Below, in pieces: positions 42,405 to 50,655 of a DNA stretch of 64,000 nucleotides; the first letter of the stretch is position 1, and each line of letters opens with the position of its first letter. The stretch spans positions 62,001-126,000 of the forward strand of contig DATLXN010000034.1 in NCBI GenBank assembly GCA_035575715.1, in the 5' to 3' direction. This DNA is from JACCSI01 sp035575715. GTDB taxonomy: Bacteria > Acidobacteriota > Vicinamibacteria > Vicinamibacterales > UBA2999. A program made the translations under genes and the position numbers. The notes under the pieces were generated by a model. It made no database searches, had not been told where the DNA came from, and was given only the letters and a program-made list of their open reading frames with translations.

Positions 42405-44438
42405 TCAGCTCGCGCGTGACAACTTGTGCGCGAGCAGTGATTCTCCGGTAAGTAGCAGGATACCTGCGAACAACAGGTACCACCAGATTCGTTGCGACCG
42501 TTCCTGAGCCTCCTCCGGGATGGCCGAGGCACCTGCCGTGCCATTGACGGATGATGATCCGCCGGCCACGGCCAGGACCATTTCCGCCGGATCGACGGCC
42601 GTCCGGTCGGATTCACCGAGCTCGACGTTACTCGCCGCAACCGTGAACAGTTGCGATTGCCGTCCCGATGCGCGTACCTCGTAAAAGCCCTGTTCGGTGA
42701 GTTCGAGGACACGGCCCTGGTCACCCTCGAGCGGCAGACGCGCGCCGCCAGGCGCCACGGCCACTCGTGATTGCGACGGGTCGCCGTCCTCGGACAGGTC
42801 GATCACCTGTCCGACGACAGCCCAGTTGGCGCGTTCCCGGTAGGCGGCCGCGTAGCGCGTCAGCTGGTGCACAAAAGGCAGATACACCGGCTTGAGGGCC
42901 AGGTCGTTCCAGAACAAGTCGAGTGTCGAAGTCCACAGCACGACCCGGCCACGCCCCAGGCTCTTTTCCATCACCGCCGGCGTGCCATCGTCGAAGCGGG
43001 CCAACACGTGGCCCTCTGGGCTCGGCGTGACGCTGCGATAGCCGTAGAAACGCGCGGCGGAAAAATCTCCGCTGCGCGGCGTTCGAAACGGCTCGAACAC
43101 CGCATGTCCGTATTCCAGACCGCCAAGCGAGCCGGCGCCGCCACGCGATCGATCGACGCTGCCCGCGGGTGTCGCTGGCAGCAAGTCGGCTGCACTACTC
43201 GGCCAGGCCGCTTGCGATCCAAAGGCGACCACCAGGCCGCCACCGTTCTCGACGTAGCGCTTGAGGCGCGTGACGAGGCTCTCGCTGGGGCTCGTATCGT
43301 TGAGAATGACGACGCGCGTGCGCGACAGGACTTGGTCGGTCAAATCCTCAAGGCCCACCGTCGCCGCGTCAAATCGCGGGCTCTCGCCGATCGCCAGCGC
43401 GCGGGACAGGTAGAGCGCCTGGTCGCGAGCACCGCGAGTACCGTTGACCACGGCAACTGGCAGAGGACGCGGCGGCGACAGGACAAAGTGAAACGCGTTA
43501 TCTCGGGCGAGTGCATCCTCGCCGATGCGGACCGTGCCCCGCGTGTTGCCCTGGGTCACGGTAATCGGCGGGAAGGTCGCGGCTGCCGAGCCGTTCGGAT
43601 CAAGGGAGACGCGTAGCGTTTGCACCACGTGGCCGTCGATCTCGAGTGCCACCGGCACGTCGGGCACGGCGTCACTGCTCCGGTTCAACACCCCGCCAGT
43701 GACAATCACGCGATCCTGCCCCGATACCTGCTCACGTTGGACCGTGACCGGCGTCACCGCGAGATTGCGTGCGTTGTCTGCCTGGACGGCGACCGGTTTC
43801 AGTTCGGTCCCGGCCGGCAGCCGTAATCCATCCCCAGGCGTCCACGCACTGCGTTGAAAGTCGCTGATCAGAACAACTTCGCGACGCGGCAGGTTCGACG
43901 CAGCGAGAAGGCTGCCCGCGAGTTTCAACGACGGACCGTATTTCGTTGCGCCGGCCGACAACGTCATCGCGGTGATCTCCGACTGCAGGCGCGCCTTATC
44001 GTCGGTTCCCTGCACCGCCACCTCGGCTCCGGAAGAAAATGTCACCAACGTCGCGCGGTCGCCGTTGCCGAGCGTGTTGACCGCGTCAGCAGCGGCGCGC
44101 TTGGCGCGCTCCCACTGATCACCGTGTCCCATGCTGTACGAACGATCGAGCAGGACGATCAGGTCACGCGCCCCGGTGGTTGCCGCCGACAGCGTCGCGC
44201 TGCGCAGGAACGGGCGCGCGAACGCCGCAATAATCAACGCCAGGGCGGCGAGCCGCACCGCCAGCAACGCCCAGTTATGGATCCGGCGGCGCCGGATTGA
44301 CGAGTACGGAATACGCCGCACGAACATCAGTGAGGGAAAGAGCACGACGTTCTTCCGCTCGCGCTGAATCAGGTGGATCAGCACCGGAACCGCAAGAGCG
44401 GCCAGACCAGCAAAGAACAGCGGGGCAAGAAACGACAT
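42405..44438 (-). CDS. BatA-like protein with N-terminal membrane segments and VWA-like domain
   Basis: 677 residues. The N-terminus FLAPLFFAGLAALAVPVLIHLIQRERKNVVLFPSLMFVRRIPYSSIRRRRIHNWALLAVRLAALALIIAAFA is the BatA/DUF1550-type double membrane segment. A VWA domain follows with DRSYSM (MIDAS D-x-S-x-S), and later the chain has a Rossmann-like GATase1-like part (VILNDTSPSESLVTRLKRYVENGGGLVVAFG). One C-terminal membrane helix (WWYLLFAGILLLTGESLLA) closes it. Gene order places it after the DUF58 gene with a 1-nt TGATG overlap. It is likely part of a membrane-bound MoxR-activated VWA complex. Confidence 0.87.
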   Translation of the reverse strand: MSFLAPLFFAGLAALAVPVLIHLIQRERKNVVLFPSLMFVRRIPYSSIRRRRIHNWALLAVRLAALALIIAAFARPFLRSATLSAATTGARDLIVLLDRSYSMGHGDQWERAKRAAADAVNTLGNGDRATLVTFSSGAEVAVQGTDDKARLQSEITAMTLSAGATKYGPSLKLAGSLLAASNLPRREVVLISDFQRSAWTPGDGLRLPAGTELKPVAVQADNARNLAVTPVTVQREQVSGQDRVIVTGGVLNRSSDAVPDVPVALEIDGHVVQTLRVSLDPNGSAAATFPPITVTQGNTRGTVRIGEDALARDNAFHFVLSPPRPLPVAVVNGTRGARDQALYLSRALAIGESPRFDAATVGLEDLTDQVLSRTRVVILNDTSPSESLVTRLKRYVENGGGLVVAFGSQAAWPSSAADLLPATPAGSVDRSRGGAGSLGGLEYGHAVFEPFRTPRSGDFSAARFYGYRSVTPSPEGHVLARFDDGTPAVMEKSLGRGRVVLWTSTLDLFWNDLALKPVYLPFVHQLTRYAAAYRERANWAVVGQVIDLSEDGDPSQSRVAVAPGGARLPLEGDQGRVLELTEQGFYEVRASGRQSQLFTVAASNVELGESDRTAVDPAEMVLAVAGGSSSVNGTAGASAIPEEAQERSQRIWWYLLFAGILLLTGESLLAHKLSRAS

Positions 44439-45346
44439 CAGCGCCTACGCGACAGTCGATCCCGGATCGACAGGTAATTGAACAAGGCGTAATCGAGCGG
44501 CACCGAGGTGTTGAGCAGGTTGTAGTCGACGCGCTGCTCGGAAGATTTGGTGGTCAGCGCCGCGATGTGTTCCTGAATCATCGCCCGGTATTGCTGGCGA
44601 AGCGCATCGGGCACGACCGGCATCTGCTCACCGCTTTCGAGGTCCTCGAAACTCGACGCATCCTCGAACGAAAAATCGATCTCTGCCGGGTCGAGCACAT
44701 GAAACAGGATGACGTCATTGCCGCGGTAACGGATCAGGCCGATGGCGTCGAGAATCTCCGCCGGCTCCTCATACAGGTCCGAGAGGATCACGACGATGCC
44801 GCGACGGCCGAAGTGTTCGGCCAGTTTGCGGATTTGCGGGCCCAGTCGGCCCGGCCGCGTCGCTTTGACGCGGTCGAGTGTGTGCAACACGACGTCCACG
44901 TGTTTGGCTGACGGCGGCACATGATCAACGATCTCCTCGTCGAATGTGATCAGGCCGACACGGTCACGTTGTTTGCTGACCAGGTAGGTCAGGCACGCCG
45001 CCAACGTCTTGGCGTAATCGAGTTTGGTAATGCGCGCGCCAAAGGCCATCGACTTCGAGACGTCGAGCAGCACCGTGAAGTTCGCATTGGAGTCCGCCTC
45101 GAATTCCTTGATGTAGTACTTGTCGGTGCGAGCGAACACCCGCCAGTCGACGCGTCGAATGTCATCGCCCGGCACGTAGCCGCGGTGCTCTGCAAAATCG
45201 ACCGACGAACCAAAGTACGGTGAGCGATGCGCACCATTGATCACGCCGTCGACAACGTGACGGGCGACAAATTCCAGGTTGCCGATGCGCGCAATGACCG
45301 CGGGGTCGACAAACCGGGCGCCGGATGACACGTCAGAGGACGCCAT
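44438..45346 (-). CDS. DUF58 protein (VWA-like), MoxR operon
   Basis: 302 residues. The DUF58 signature is the R-x-Y-x-P-G-D-D-x-R-x-I-D-W run (RGYVPGDDIRRVDWRVFARTDKYYIKEFEADSN), followed by a VWA-like fold with LLDVSKSMAFG (D-x-S-x-S) and VILSDLYEEP. In MoxR operons DUF58 proteins are the usual partner of the ATPase. The stop overlaps the BatA-like start by 1 nt and its ATG directly follows the MoxR stop, so translation is tightly coupled. No membrane segment is seen; it probably docks to the cytoplasmic side. Confidence 0.93.
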   Translation of the reverse strand: MASSDVSSGARFVDPAVIARIGNLEFVARHVVDGVINGAHRSPYFGSSVDFAEHRGYVPGDDIRRVDWRVFARTDKYYIKEFEADSNANFTVLLDVSKSMAFGARITKLDYAKTLAACLTYLVSKQRDRVGLITFDEEIVDHVPPSAKHVDVVLHTLDRVKATRPGRLGPQIRKLAEHFGRRGIVVILSDLYEEPAEILDAIGLIRYRGNDVILFHVLDPAEIDFSFEDASSFEDLESGEQMPVVPDALRQQYRAMIQEHIAALTTKSSEQRVDYNLLNTSVPLDYALFNYLSIRDRLSRRR

Positions 45347-46381
45347 TTACATCCCCGAGCGAGGCACCGGAACAGCGTCGAGCAGCCGATCGACCAACAT
45401 GTCGCTGGTCGTACCTTCTGACTGCGCGTGGAAATTGGTCAGCACCCGGTGACGCAGCACCGGGTGCGCCAACGCGCGAATGTCCTCGTAGGTGACGTGA
45501 TAGCGGCCGCTGGTCAGGGCGCGCGCCTTGCCGCCGAGAACCAGATACTGCGCCGCACGGACGCTGGCGCCAAACGCGATCCATTTACGAACCGATTCCG
45601 GGCAATTCGGCGACTTCGGCCGGCTGGCGCGGACCAACGACAGTGCGTAGCGCATCACCGGTTCGGCGACCGGCACGCGGCGCACCAGCCGTTGAAAGGC
45701 AATCAGGTCTGCGCCGCTGACCGGCCGCTCGAACACCGGCTCGGAGATCGCGGTCGTGCTGCGAACGACGTCGTATTCCTCATCCTCCGGGGGATGCTCG
45801 ATGACAATGTGGAACATGAAGCGATCGAGCTGTGCCTCGGGCAACGGATAGGTGCCTTCCAGCTCGATCGGGTTTTGCGTGGCGAACACGTAAAACGGCT
45901 CTTCGAGCTTGTAGGTGCGGCCCTGGATCGTGACGCGGTGCTCTTGCATCGCTTCGAGCAATGCCGACTGTGTCTTCGGCGGCGTGCGGTTGATTTCGTC
46001 GGCCAGCAGAATGTTGCAGAAGATCGGACCGGGCGCAAAGACCATCTGGCGGCGGCCATTCTCATCTTCGTTGATGATGTCGGTGCCGGTGATGTCTGAC
46101 GGCATCAGGTCCGGCGTGAACTGGATGCGGTTGAACTTGAGATCGACGACGCGCGCGAGCGTGTAGATCAACAACGTCTTGGCCAGGCCCGGCACGCCGA
46201 CGATCAGGCTATTGCCGCCGACAAACAAGGTCAGCAATACCTGTCCGATGACATCGTCCTGACCAACGATCATCTTCCGTAGTTCGCTGACGATCTTGGT
46301 GCGGCCCTCGTTCATCCGATCGGCCAGCGCCACATCGTCTGACTGAAGCTCCGCTACCTTGTCATTCACCGCAGATTCCAC
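45347..46381 (-). CDS. MoxR-family AAA+ ATPase
   Basis: 344 residues. The Walker A-like GVPGLAKT (typical of MoxR, with alanine in the P-loop) is followed by the RIQFTPDLMPSDITG block, Walker B in NILLADEINRTPPKTQSALLEAMQEHRVTI and sensor-1 FATQNPIELEGTYPLPEAQLDRFMF. MoxR ATPases act as chaperones for VWA/DUF58 proteins and metal-cofactor enzymes. The stop abuts the DUF58 start (TAAATG). Gap to the DUF4159 gene upstream is 10 bp. Cytoplasmic. Confidence 0.95.
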   Translation of the reverse strand: MESAVNDKVAELQSDDVALADRMNEGRTKIVSELRKMIVGQDDVIGQVLLTLFVGGNSLIVGVPGLAKTLLIYTLARVVDLKFNRIQFTPDLMPSDITGTDIINEDENGRRQMVFAPGPIFCNILLADEINRTPPKTQSALLEAMQEHRVTIQGRTYKLEEPFYVFATQNPIELEGTYPLPEAQLDRFMFHIVIEHPPEDEEYDVVRSTTAISEPVFERPVSGADLIAFQRLVRRVPVAEPVMRYALSLVRASRPKSPNCPESVRKWIAFGASVRAAQYLVLGGKARALTSGRYHVTYEDIRALAHPVLRHRVLTNFHAQSEGTTSDMLVDRLLDAVPVPRSGM

Positions 46382-46391
46382 AAACCCTCCG

Positions 46392-47150
46392 TTAGTGCGT
46401 CATCGCGTAGACGACGTAATTGACCCCGTACTTGTAGGCGTCGTTGGACAAGTCGACGGGCACAAAGCCGGTATCCGAAAATTCCCAGAGCTCGCCCAGA
46501 TCATGGTTGTAGTTGGCAACCAGCATCAGGCGCTTCGCCGGATCGTTATCTTCAAAGACGCCATGGAACGATGCCGGGCCGTAGTAGCCCTGCGTTTCAG
46601 CAATGTTGATGTCGAAGAACGAGTGAAACACCGGGTGCGAGGCCTCGAGCTGCACTAACTGGCCATTGGGGATGATCCGCCGGACCTGCTCCGCGAAGTT
46701 GGACCAATGCTCGCCCCGGAAGTCGTCGAAGATCAGAAAGCCGCCCTTGCTCATATATTGCTGCAGACCGGCAAGCTCCGCTTCATTCATCTGCCAGAAC
46801 CCAGGCTCGGACATGTACGCCAACGGATAGGCGAACAGCTCGGGATCGTCCAGCGTGAAGACGTTGCTGTCCTGCAGGTGCGGCTTGATCAACGTGAGTT
46901 CTTCGAGGATGCGCGAAAAGTTTCGCTCGGCGCGCGGGTAATCGTGGGCCCACGGTGGTTCGCCGCGACCCAATGCCGCCCCGCCATGCCGCAAGCGCAC
47001 AAACGTGAAGCGACCGTCGTAGGGAATGTTCTGCGGCGAGATATCGGCGGCGCGACGCCGGCGCCCAAAATCCTGTGCCCACGTCGCGGTCGCACCCACC
47101 GCCAGCACCAGCGCGACGAGCGCAAGGATTGACCGGCGCGCTGGCGTCAC
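46392..47150 (-). CDS. DUF4159 protein, first copy of the operon
   Basis: 252 residues from GTG 47150, whose GTGA overlaps the stop of the preceding VWA gene. This start gives a clean signal peptide (RRSILALVALVLAVGATATWAQDF); the in-frame ATG upstream lies inside the other gene. It shares DUF4159 features with the copy at 37924: RLRHGGAALGRGEPPWAHDYPRAERNFSRIL, SEPGFWQMNEAELAGLQQYMSKGGFLIFDDFRG and the YAMTH end. A periplasmic role in the complex is likely; enzymatic activity is unknown. Confidence 0.86.
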   Translation of the reverse strand: MTPARRSILALVALVLAVGATATWAQDFGRRRRAADISPQNIPYDGRFTFVRLRHGGAALGRGEPPWAHDYPRAERNFSRILEELTLIKPHLQDSNVFTLDDPELFAYPLAYMSEPGFWQMNEAELAGLQQYMSKGGFLIFDDFRGEHWSNFAEQVRRIIPNGQLVQLEASHPVFHSFFDINIAETQGYYGPASFHGVFEDNDPAKRLMLVANYNHDLGELWEFSDTGFVPVDLSNDAYKYGVNYVVYAMTH

Positions 47151-49438
47151 GACAGGCCGACCTTCCGCCGATACGCCCACTCGGCACACAGTAACCCGAC
47201 CATCAGAAGAAACACGATCGGCAGATGCCACAGATCGCGCTCTTCGACCGTGGTCACGCCGTGACCGGTGTAGCGCAGATCTTCGGCCAGTCCGTGCGTG
47301 GCATTCGCCGCGTAGAACTTCCCGCCGGTCTGATCGGCGATCCGCCGCAACGTGGCGGCATGCATCGTCGCGTCAAAGAACTCGGCGTCGCCGGGCGCCG
47401 CGCGCACGTGTGCCACAGTGCTGCCGACGATTTTGCCGCCACGCGCGGCATCGATGCGCGCCTCGTAGGAGCCGGCAACCGCTGATGGTACGGTGGCGAA
47501 GTATTCGCCGCTCCGCTCGCCGCTCCACTGCATGGGGATGTCGGCAATGCTGCCGTCGGGCCGACCGACGTGGGCAATCACCGTCGCATCGTTGAGTTCA
47601 ACGAAGTCGCTGTCGACCACATGGGCGCGCAGCGTGATCGGTTCGCCGGGCTCGACGCGGTCGGTCAGCGATTGCGGTTCCACGGCATCAGGCACGCCGT
47701 CGACAAGCCAGCGCATCAGTTGCCGCCAGAAATACTCGTGGGTCAGGTCCTCGACGGCAATCGAGGCATGCATCTGCCATAACAGCGAGTCTTGCAAGGT
47801 GAACGCGAAGGCCTTGCCGCGCCCATAGCGCTGGAACGCGAGTACCGGCCGCTCGCGCCGGGTTTCGTCGGTTCCCGTGAGCAGCACGGTCGCGCCAGGC
47901 TTGATGCCGTCAGTCCGGTTCAGCGTCGTCACGCTTGGCGATAACGCGGCGAGTTGGGTCCACTTCTGGGCCGACGCTGATTCGGTCGCAGCGATCTGCG
48001 TGACCCCCTGCGCGGCGCCGGCGCGAGTGGGGCGAACCGTCAGGCGGGCGAGCTGCGGTTCACGCGCCGAGGCGTCAAGGGTCACTGGCAACACCTCTGA
48101 GACCGCCGTGCCGGCGTAGCCGCCTTCGGAAAACGAACGCGCGCCGCCGAGCATCAGCAGGCCGCCGCCGCGGCGATCGACGAACTCGGCGATCATCCGC
48201 AGTTGATCGCCGGTGAACGCGCCGGCTTCGATGCTCCCGAGAATCAGGCCGCGGTAGGCAAACAATTCTTCCCGGGTCCTGGGAAAACCGGCGACGAGGT
48301 CGTCGGGGCCATCGACTGCCAGACGGAGGTATTTGTTATCCGCGGTGCGCTGCAACACGACCAGCTGGAGGTTGGGGTCCTCTTGAACAGCGCGCCGGAT
48401 GAACTTCATCTCGAAGCGCGGTTCGCCTTCGAAGTAGAGAATCTTCTCGCGGCGATCACGCACATCGACCATTGCTTCGCGCGTGTTGTTCTCGGCGACC
48501 AGCTCGCCTGGTTGCGGCGCCACCCGGAACTTGAAGACCCGGGGGCCTGAATCCGACACGCTGAACCGTACGCGCGCCGTCGCCGCCGAGCCGTCACTCG
48601 GGAGCTTCACGGCCTGCGAACCGACGATACGGCCTTCGTCCTCGACATCGAGGGTGATGTCCTGTCCGGCAAATCCTGTCTGATTGATGATCACGTCAAT
48701 CATCAGCGTGGTGCCCTTGAGGGCGATGCGCGGCGTGCTGACGCGACCAATCTGAATATCGCGGGCCAGCGTTTCCTGGCCGACCCCGACCGTGAACACC
48801 GGCACTCCTTGCGACTTGAGCGCGAGCAGCGAGCTGCCGAGCGAATCGGCCGCCGTATCGGCGCCGTCGCTGACCACCACCAACCCGGCCAGTGGCAGGC
48901 CCGCTAATTCCTGCCGCGCCCCCTCGAGCGCCGCACCAAGCCGGGTCTGCGCGCCGGCAAAGGTCATGTCGTCTTCGGCATCCAGCCGTGATGCCGCTGA
49001 CGAAAAGCGGAATGTCCGAACCATGAATTTGTCGGACAGCGCCTTGAGCAGGCCGCGGTCTGCCGCACCAAACTCCTGGCGCACGTATGCGGAACGGGGA
49101 CCATTCTCGTGGTCGGCGATCTGCATACTGCGCGAGTCATCGAGTAAGACCGCGAGAACATTCTGCTGCGGGACCGCAGCCTTGACCACCAGCACCGGGC
49201 GGAACAGACACAACGCGACCAGCGCAATCAGCGCGACGCGCAACGTGGTGAGGATGACGCGGTCACGGGTCCGCGTCCGCGCACCGCTGGTGCGGTAGGT
49301 GGCGACGGCCGCAACGATGGCGGCCAGCGCCACCAGGGCCGCCACGTAGGACCCGGTCCACGCGGCAAACCGCAGCTCACCTTGCGAAAAGACGACCGGC
49401 CGATACTCGAAGAGTAATTGGAAGAGGCTGTCCAGCAC
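47147..49438 (-). CDS. VWA protein with glutamine-amidotransferase-like domain, first gene of the MoxR operon
   Basis: 763 residues. Two membrane segments near the start (WTGSYVAALVALAAIVAAVATY; RVALIALVALCLFRPVLVV) lead to a VWA domain (LLDDSRSMQIAD, with DGADTAAD later). A beta-sandwich part follows, then a Rossmann-like region (FVDRRGGGLLMLGGARSFSEGGY) like GATase1-like proteins, and a C-terminal helix (LPIVFLLMVGLLCAEWAY). The gene opens the seven-gene minus-strand operon; the gap before it (49439-49548) separates it from the YpdA-like gene. It probably forms the second VWA partner of the MoxR/DUF58 complex. Confidence 0.86.
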   Translation of the reverse strand: MLDSLFQLLFEYRPVVFSQGELRFAAWTGSYVAALVALAAIVAAVATYRTSGARTRTRDRVILTTLRVALIALVALCLFRPVLVVKAAVPQQNVLAVLLDDSRSMQIADHENGPRSAYVRQEFGAADRGLLKALSDKFMVRTFRFSSAASRLDAEDDMTFAGAQTRLGAALEGARQELAGLPLAGLVVVSDGADTAADSLGSSLLALKSQGVPVFTVGVGQETLARDIQIGRVSTPRIALKGTTLMIDVIINQTGFAGQDITLDVEDEGRIVGSQAVKLPSDGSAATARVRFSVSDSGPRVFKFRVAPQPGELVAENNTREAMVDVRDRREKILYFEGEPRFEMKFIRRAVQEDPNLQLVVLQRTADNKYLRLAVDGPDDLVAGFPRTREELFAYRGLILGSIEAGAFTGDQLRMIAEFVDRRGGGLLMLGGARSFSEGGYAGTAVSEVLPVTLDASAREPQLARLTVRPTRAGAAQGVTQIAATESASAQKWTQLAALSPSVTTLNRTDGIKPGATVLLTGTDETRRERPVLAFQRYGRGKAFAFTLQDSLLWQMHASIAVEDLTHEYFWRQLMRWLVDGVPDAVEPQSLTDRVEPGEPITLRAHVVDSDFVELNDATVIAHVGRPDGSIADIPMQWSGERSGEYFATVPSAVAGSYEARIDAARGGKIVGSTVAHVRAAPGDAEFFDATMHAATLRRIADQTGGKFYAANATHGLAEDLRYTGHGVTTVEERDLWHLPIVFLLMVGLLCAEWAYRRKVGLS

Positions 49439-49548
49439 GGTTACCCGGACGCATGGTCGACTGAAACCAGCGCCTGTCGCGAATTCTACTCGACTGAGAC
49501 GTCGCCGCAGGCCCTCTGGCCGGCGTCACATCTGGCGGCGAACTGGGA

Positions 49549-50550
49549 TCAAGTGATGTGGTGGCGCCGTTCAGCGATGACCCGGGCGATCCGCTCGCCG
49601 TGGAAGCGGCCATTCTCGATAAACACCGTCCCGGTTTTCTTGCCGGCGAGTTGTCCGCCAGCAATGAAGAGGTTGGGCACGTTGGTTTCGTAGGTTTCGG
49701 GGTGATATTTCGGTTCCGCCGTCGCGGGGTTAATTTCCACACCAGCCCGCCGCAAGAACTCGGGATCGGCGTGATACCCGGTCAGCAGGAGCACCGCCTC
49801 GGCCGGGATGGTCTGTCGTTCGCGGTCGGCTCGCACGACCACTTCGGTGGGATGAATCTCGGTGATTTCGGTATTGAATCGCGCGGCAATGGCCCCGTCG
49901 CGAATGCGATTTTCGATGTCCGGACGGACCCAGTACTTGACCGAATCGCCAAGCGTCGCCCCGCGATGGACCAGCGTGACGTGGGCGCCGTTGCGGTACA
50001 ACTCGAGCGCCGCTTCGCACGCCGAGTTCTTGCCGCCAACGATCACCACGCGCTGCCGGTAATAGGGGTGAGGTTCGTCGAAATAGTGTTTGACGTGCGG
50101 CAGATCTTCGCCCGGGATGTTGAGGTAATTCGGCGCGTCGTAGTAGCCCATCGCCAGCACAACAATGCGCGCCTGCCTGACCCGACGCACGCCCAGGTTT
50201 GAGCGCGTCTCGAGGACGAAGACCGGCTCGCCCTCCTCCTCCTCCCGATCGATCGTCACGACTTCTTCGTGCAGATTGATCTGCACCTGAAATGCGTCGA
50301 CGACCTTGCGGTAGTACTGCAACGCCTCGAGGCGCGTCGGCTTGTCATAGGGCGTCGTAAACGGAATGCCTCCGACCTCCATCAGCTCCGGCGTGGTGAA
50401 GAACACCATGTTGAGGGGGAACCGCCGGATCGATTCGACCAGCGTGCCTTTCTCGAGGACGAGATAATCCATTCCAAGTTGCTTGAGCGCCAGCGCCGCG
50501 GCCAAGCCCGAGGGGCCGCCACCGACAATGATCACGTCACGAATAGGCAT
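49549..50550 (-). CDS. ypdA: YpdA-like NAD(P)H-dependent flavoprotein reductase
   Basis: 333 residues. FAD-binding IIVGGGPSGLAAALALKQLGMDY at the N-terminus, a second nucleotide-binding VVIVGGKNSACEAALELYRNGAHVTLVHRG in the middle, and NVPNLFIAGGQLAGKKTGTVFIENGRFHG near the end match YpdA-type flavoproteins, which reduce bacillithiol disulfide. SIRRFPLNMVFFTTPELMEVGGIPF is typical of this family. No CxxC motif is present, also as in YpdA. Whether this organism makes bacillithiol cannot be told from the window. The symbol marks family membership. Confidence 0.85.
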   Translation of the reverse strand: MPIRDVIIVGGGPSGLAAALALKQLGMDYLVLEKGTLVESIRRFPLNMVFFTTPELMEVGGIPFTTPYDKPTRLEALQYYRKVVDAFQVQINLHEEVVTIDREEEEGEPVFVLETRSNLGVRRVRQARIVVLAMGYYDAPNYLNIPGEDLPHVKHYFDEPHPYYRQRVVIVGGKNSACEAALELYRNGAHVTLVHRGATLGDSVKYWVRPDIENRIRDGAIAARFNTEITEIHPTEVVVRADRERQTIPAEAVLLLTGYHADPEFLRRAGVEINPATAEPKYHPETYETNVPNLFIAGGQLAGKKTGTVFIENGRFHGERIARVIAERRHHIT

Positions 50551-50579
50551 TCACGTGATCATACCGGTGCCGGGCGCCC

Positions 50580-50641
50580 GCACTAGCACTCGCACCTAGC
50601 ACCTAGCACTCTGCACTCAGCACTCAGCACTCAGCACCGAC
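50580..50641. repeat. CACTCAG / CACCTAG stutter repeat
   Basis: Runs of GCACTAGCACTCGCACCTAGCACCTAGCACTCTGCACTCAGCACTCAGCACTCAGCACC, best seen as CACCTAG x2 and CACTCAG x3, fill the divergent gap between the ypdA-like gene and the VWFA gene. The unit length is 7-8 bp. It resembles the phrase at 35868-35904. Confidence 0.65.
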
Positions 50642-50655
50642 TAGAATCACCCGTG

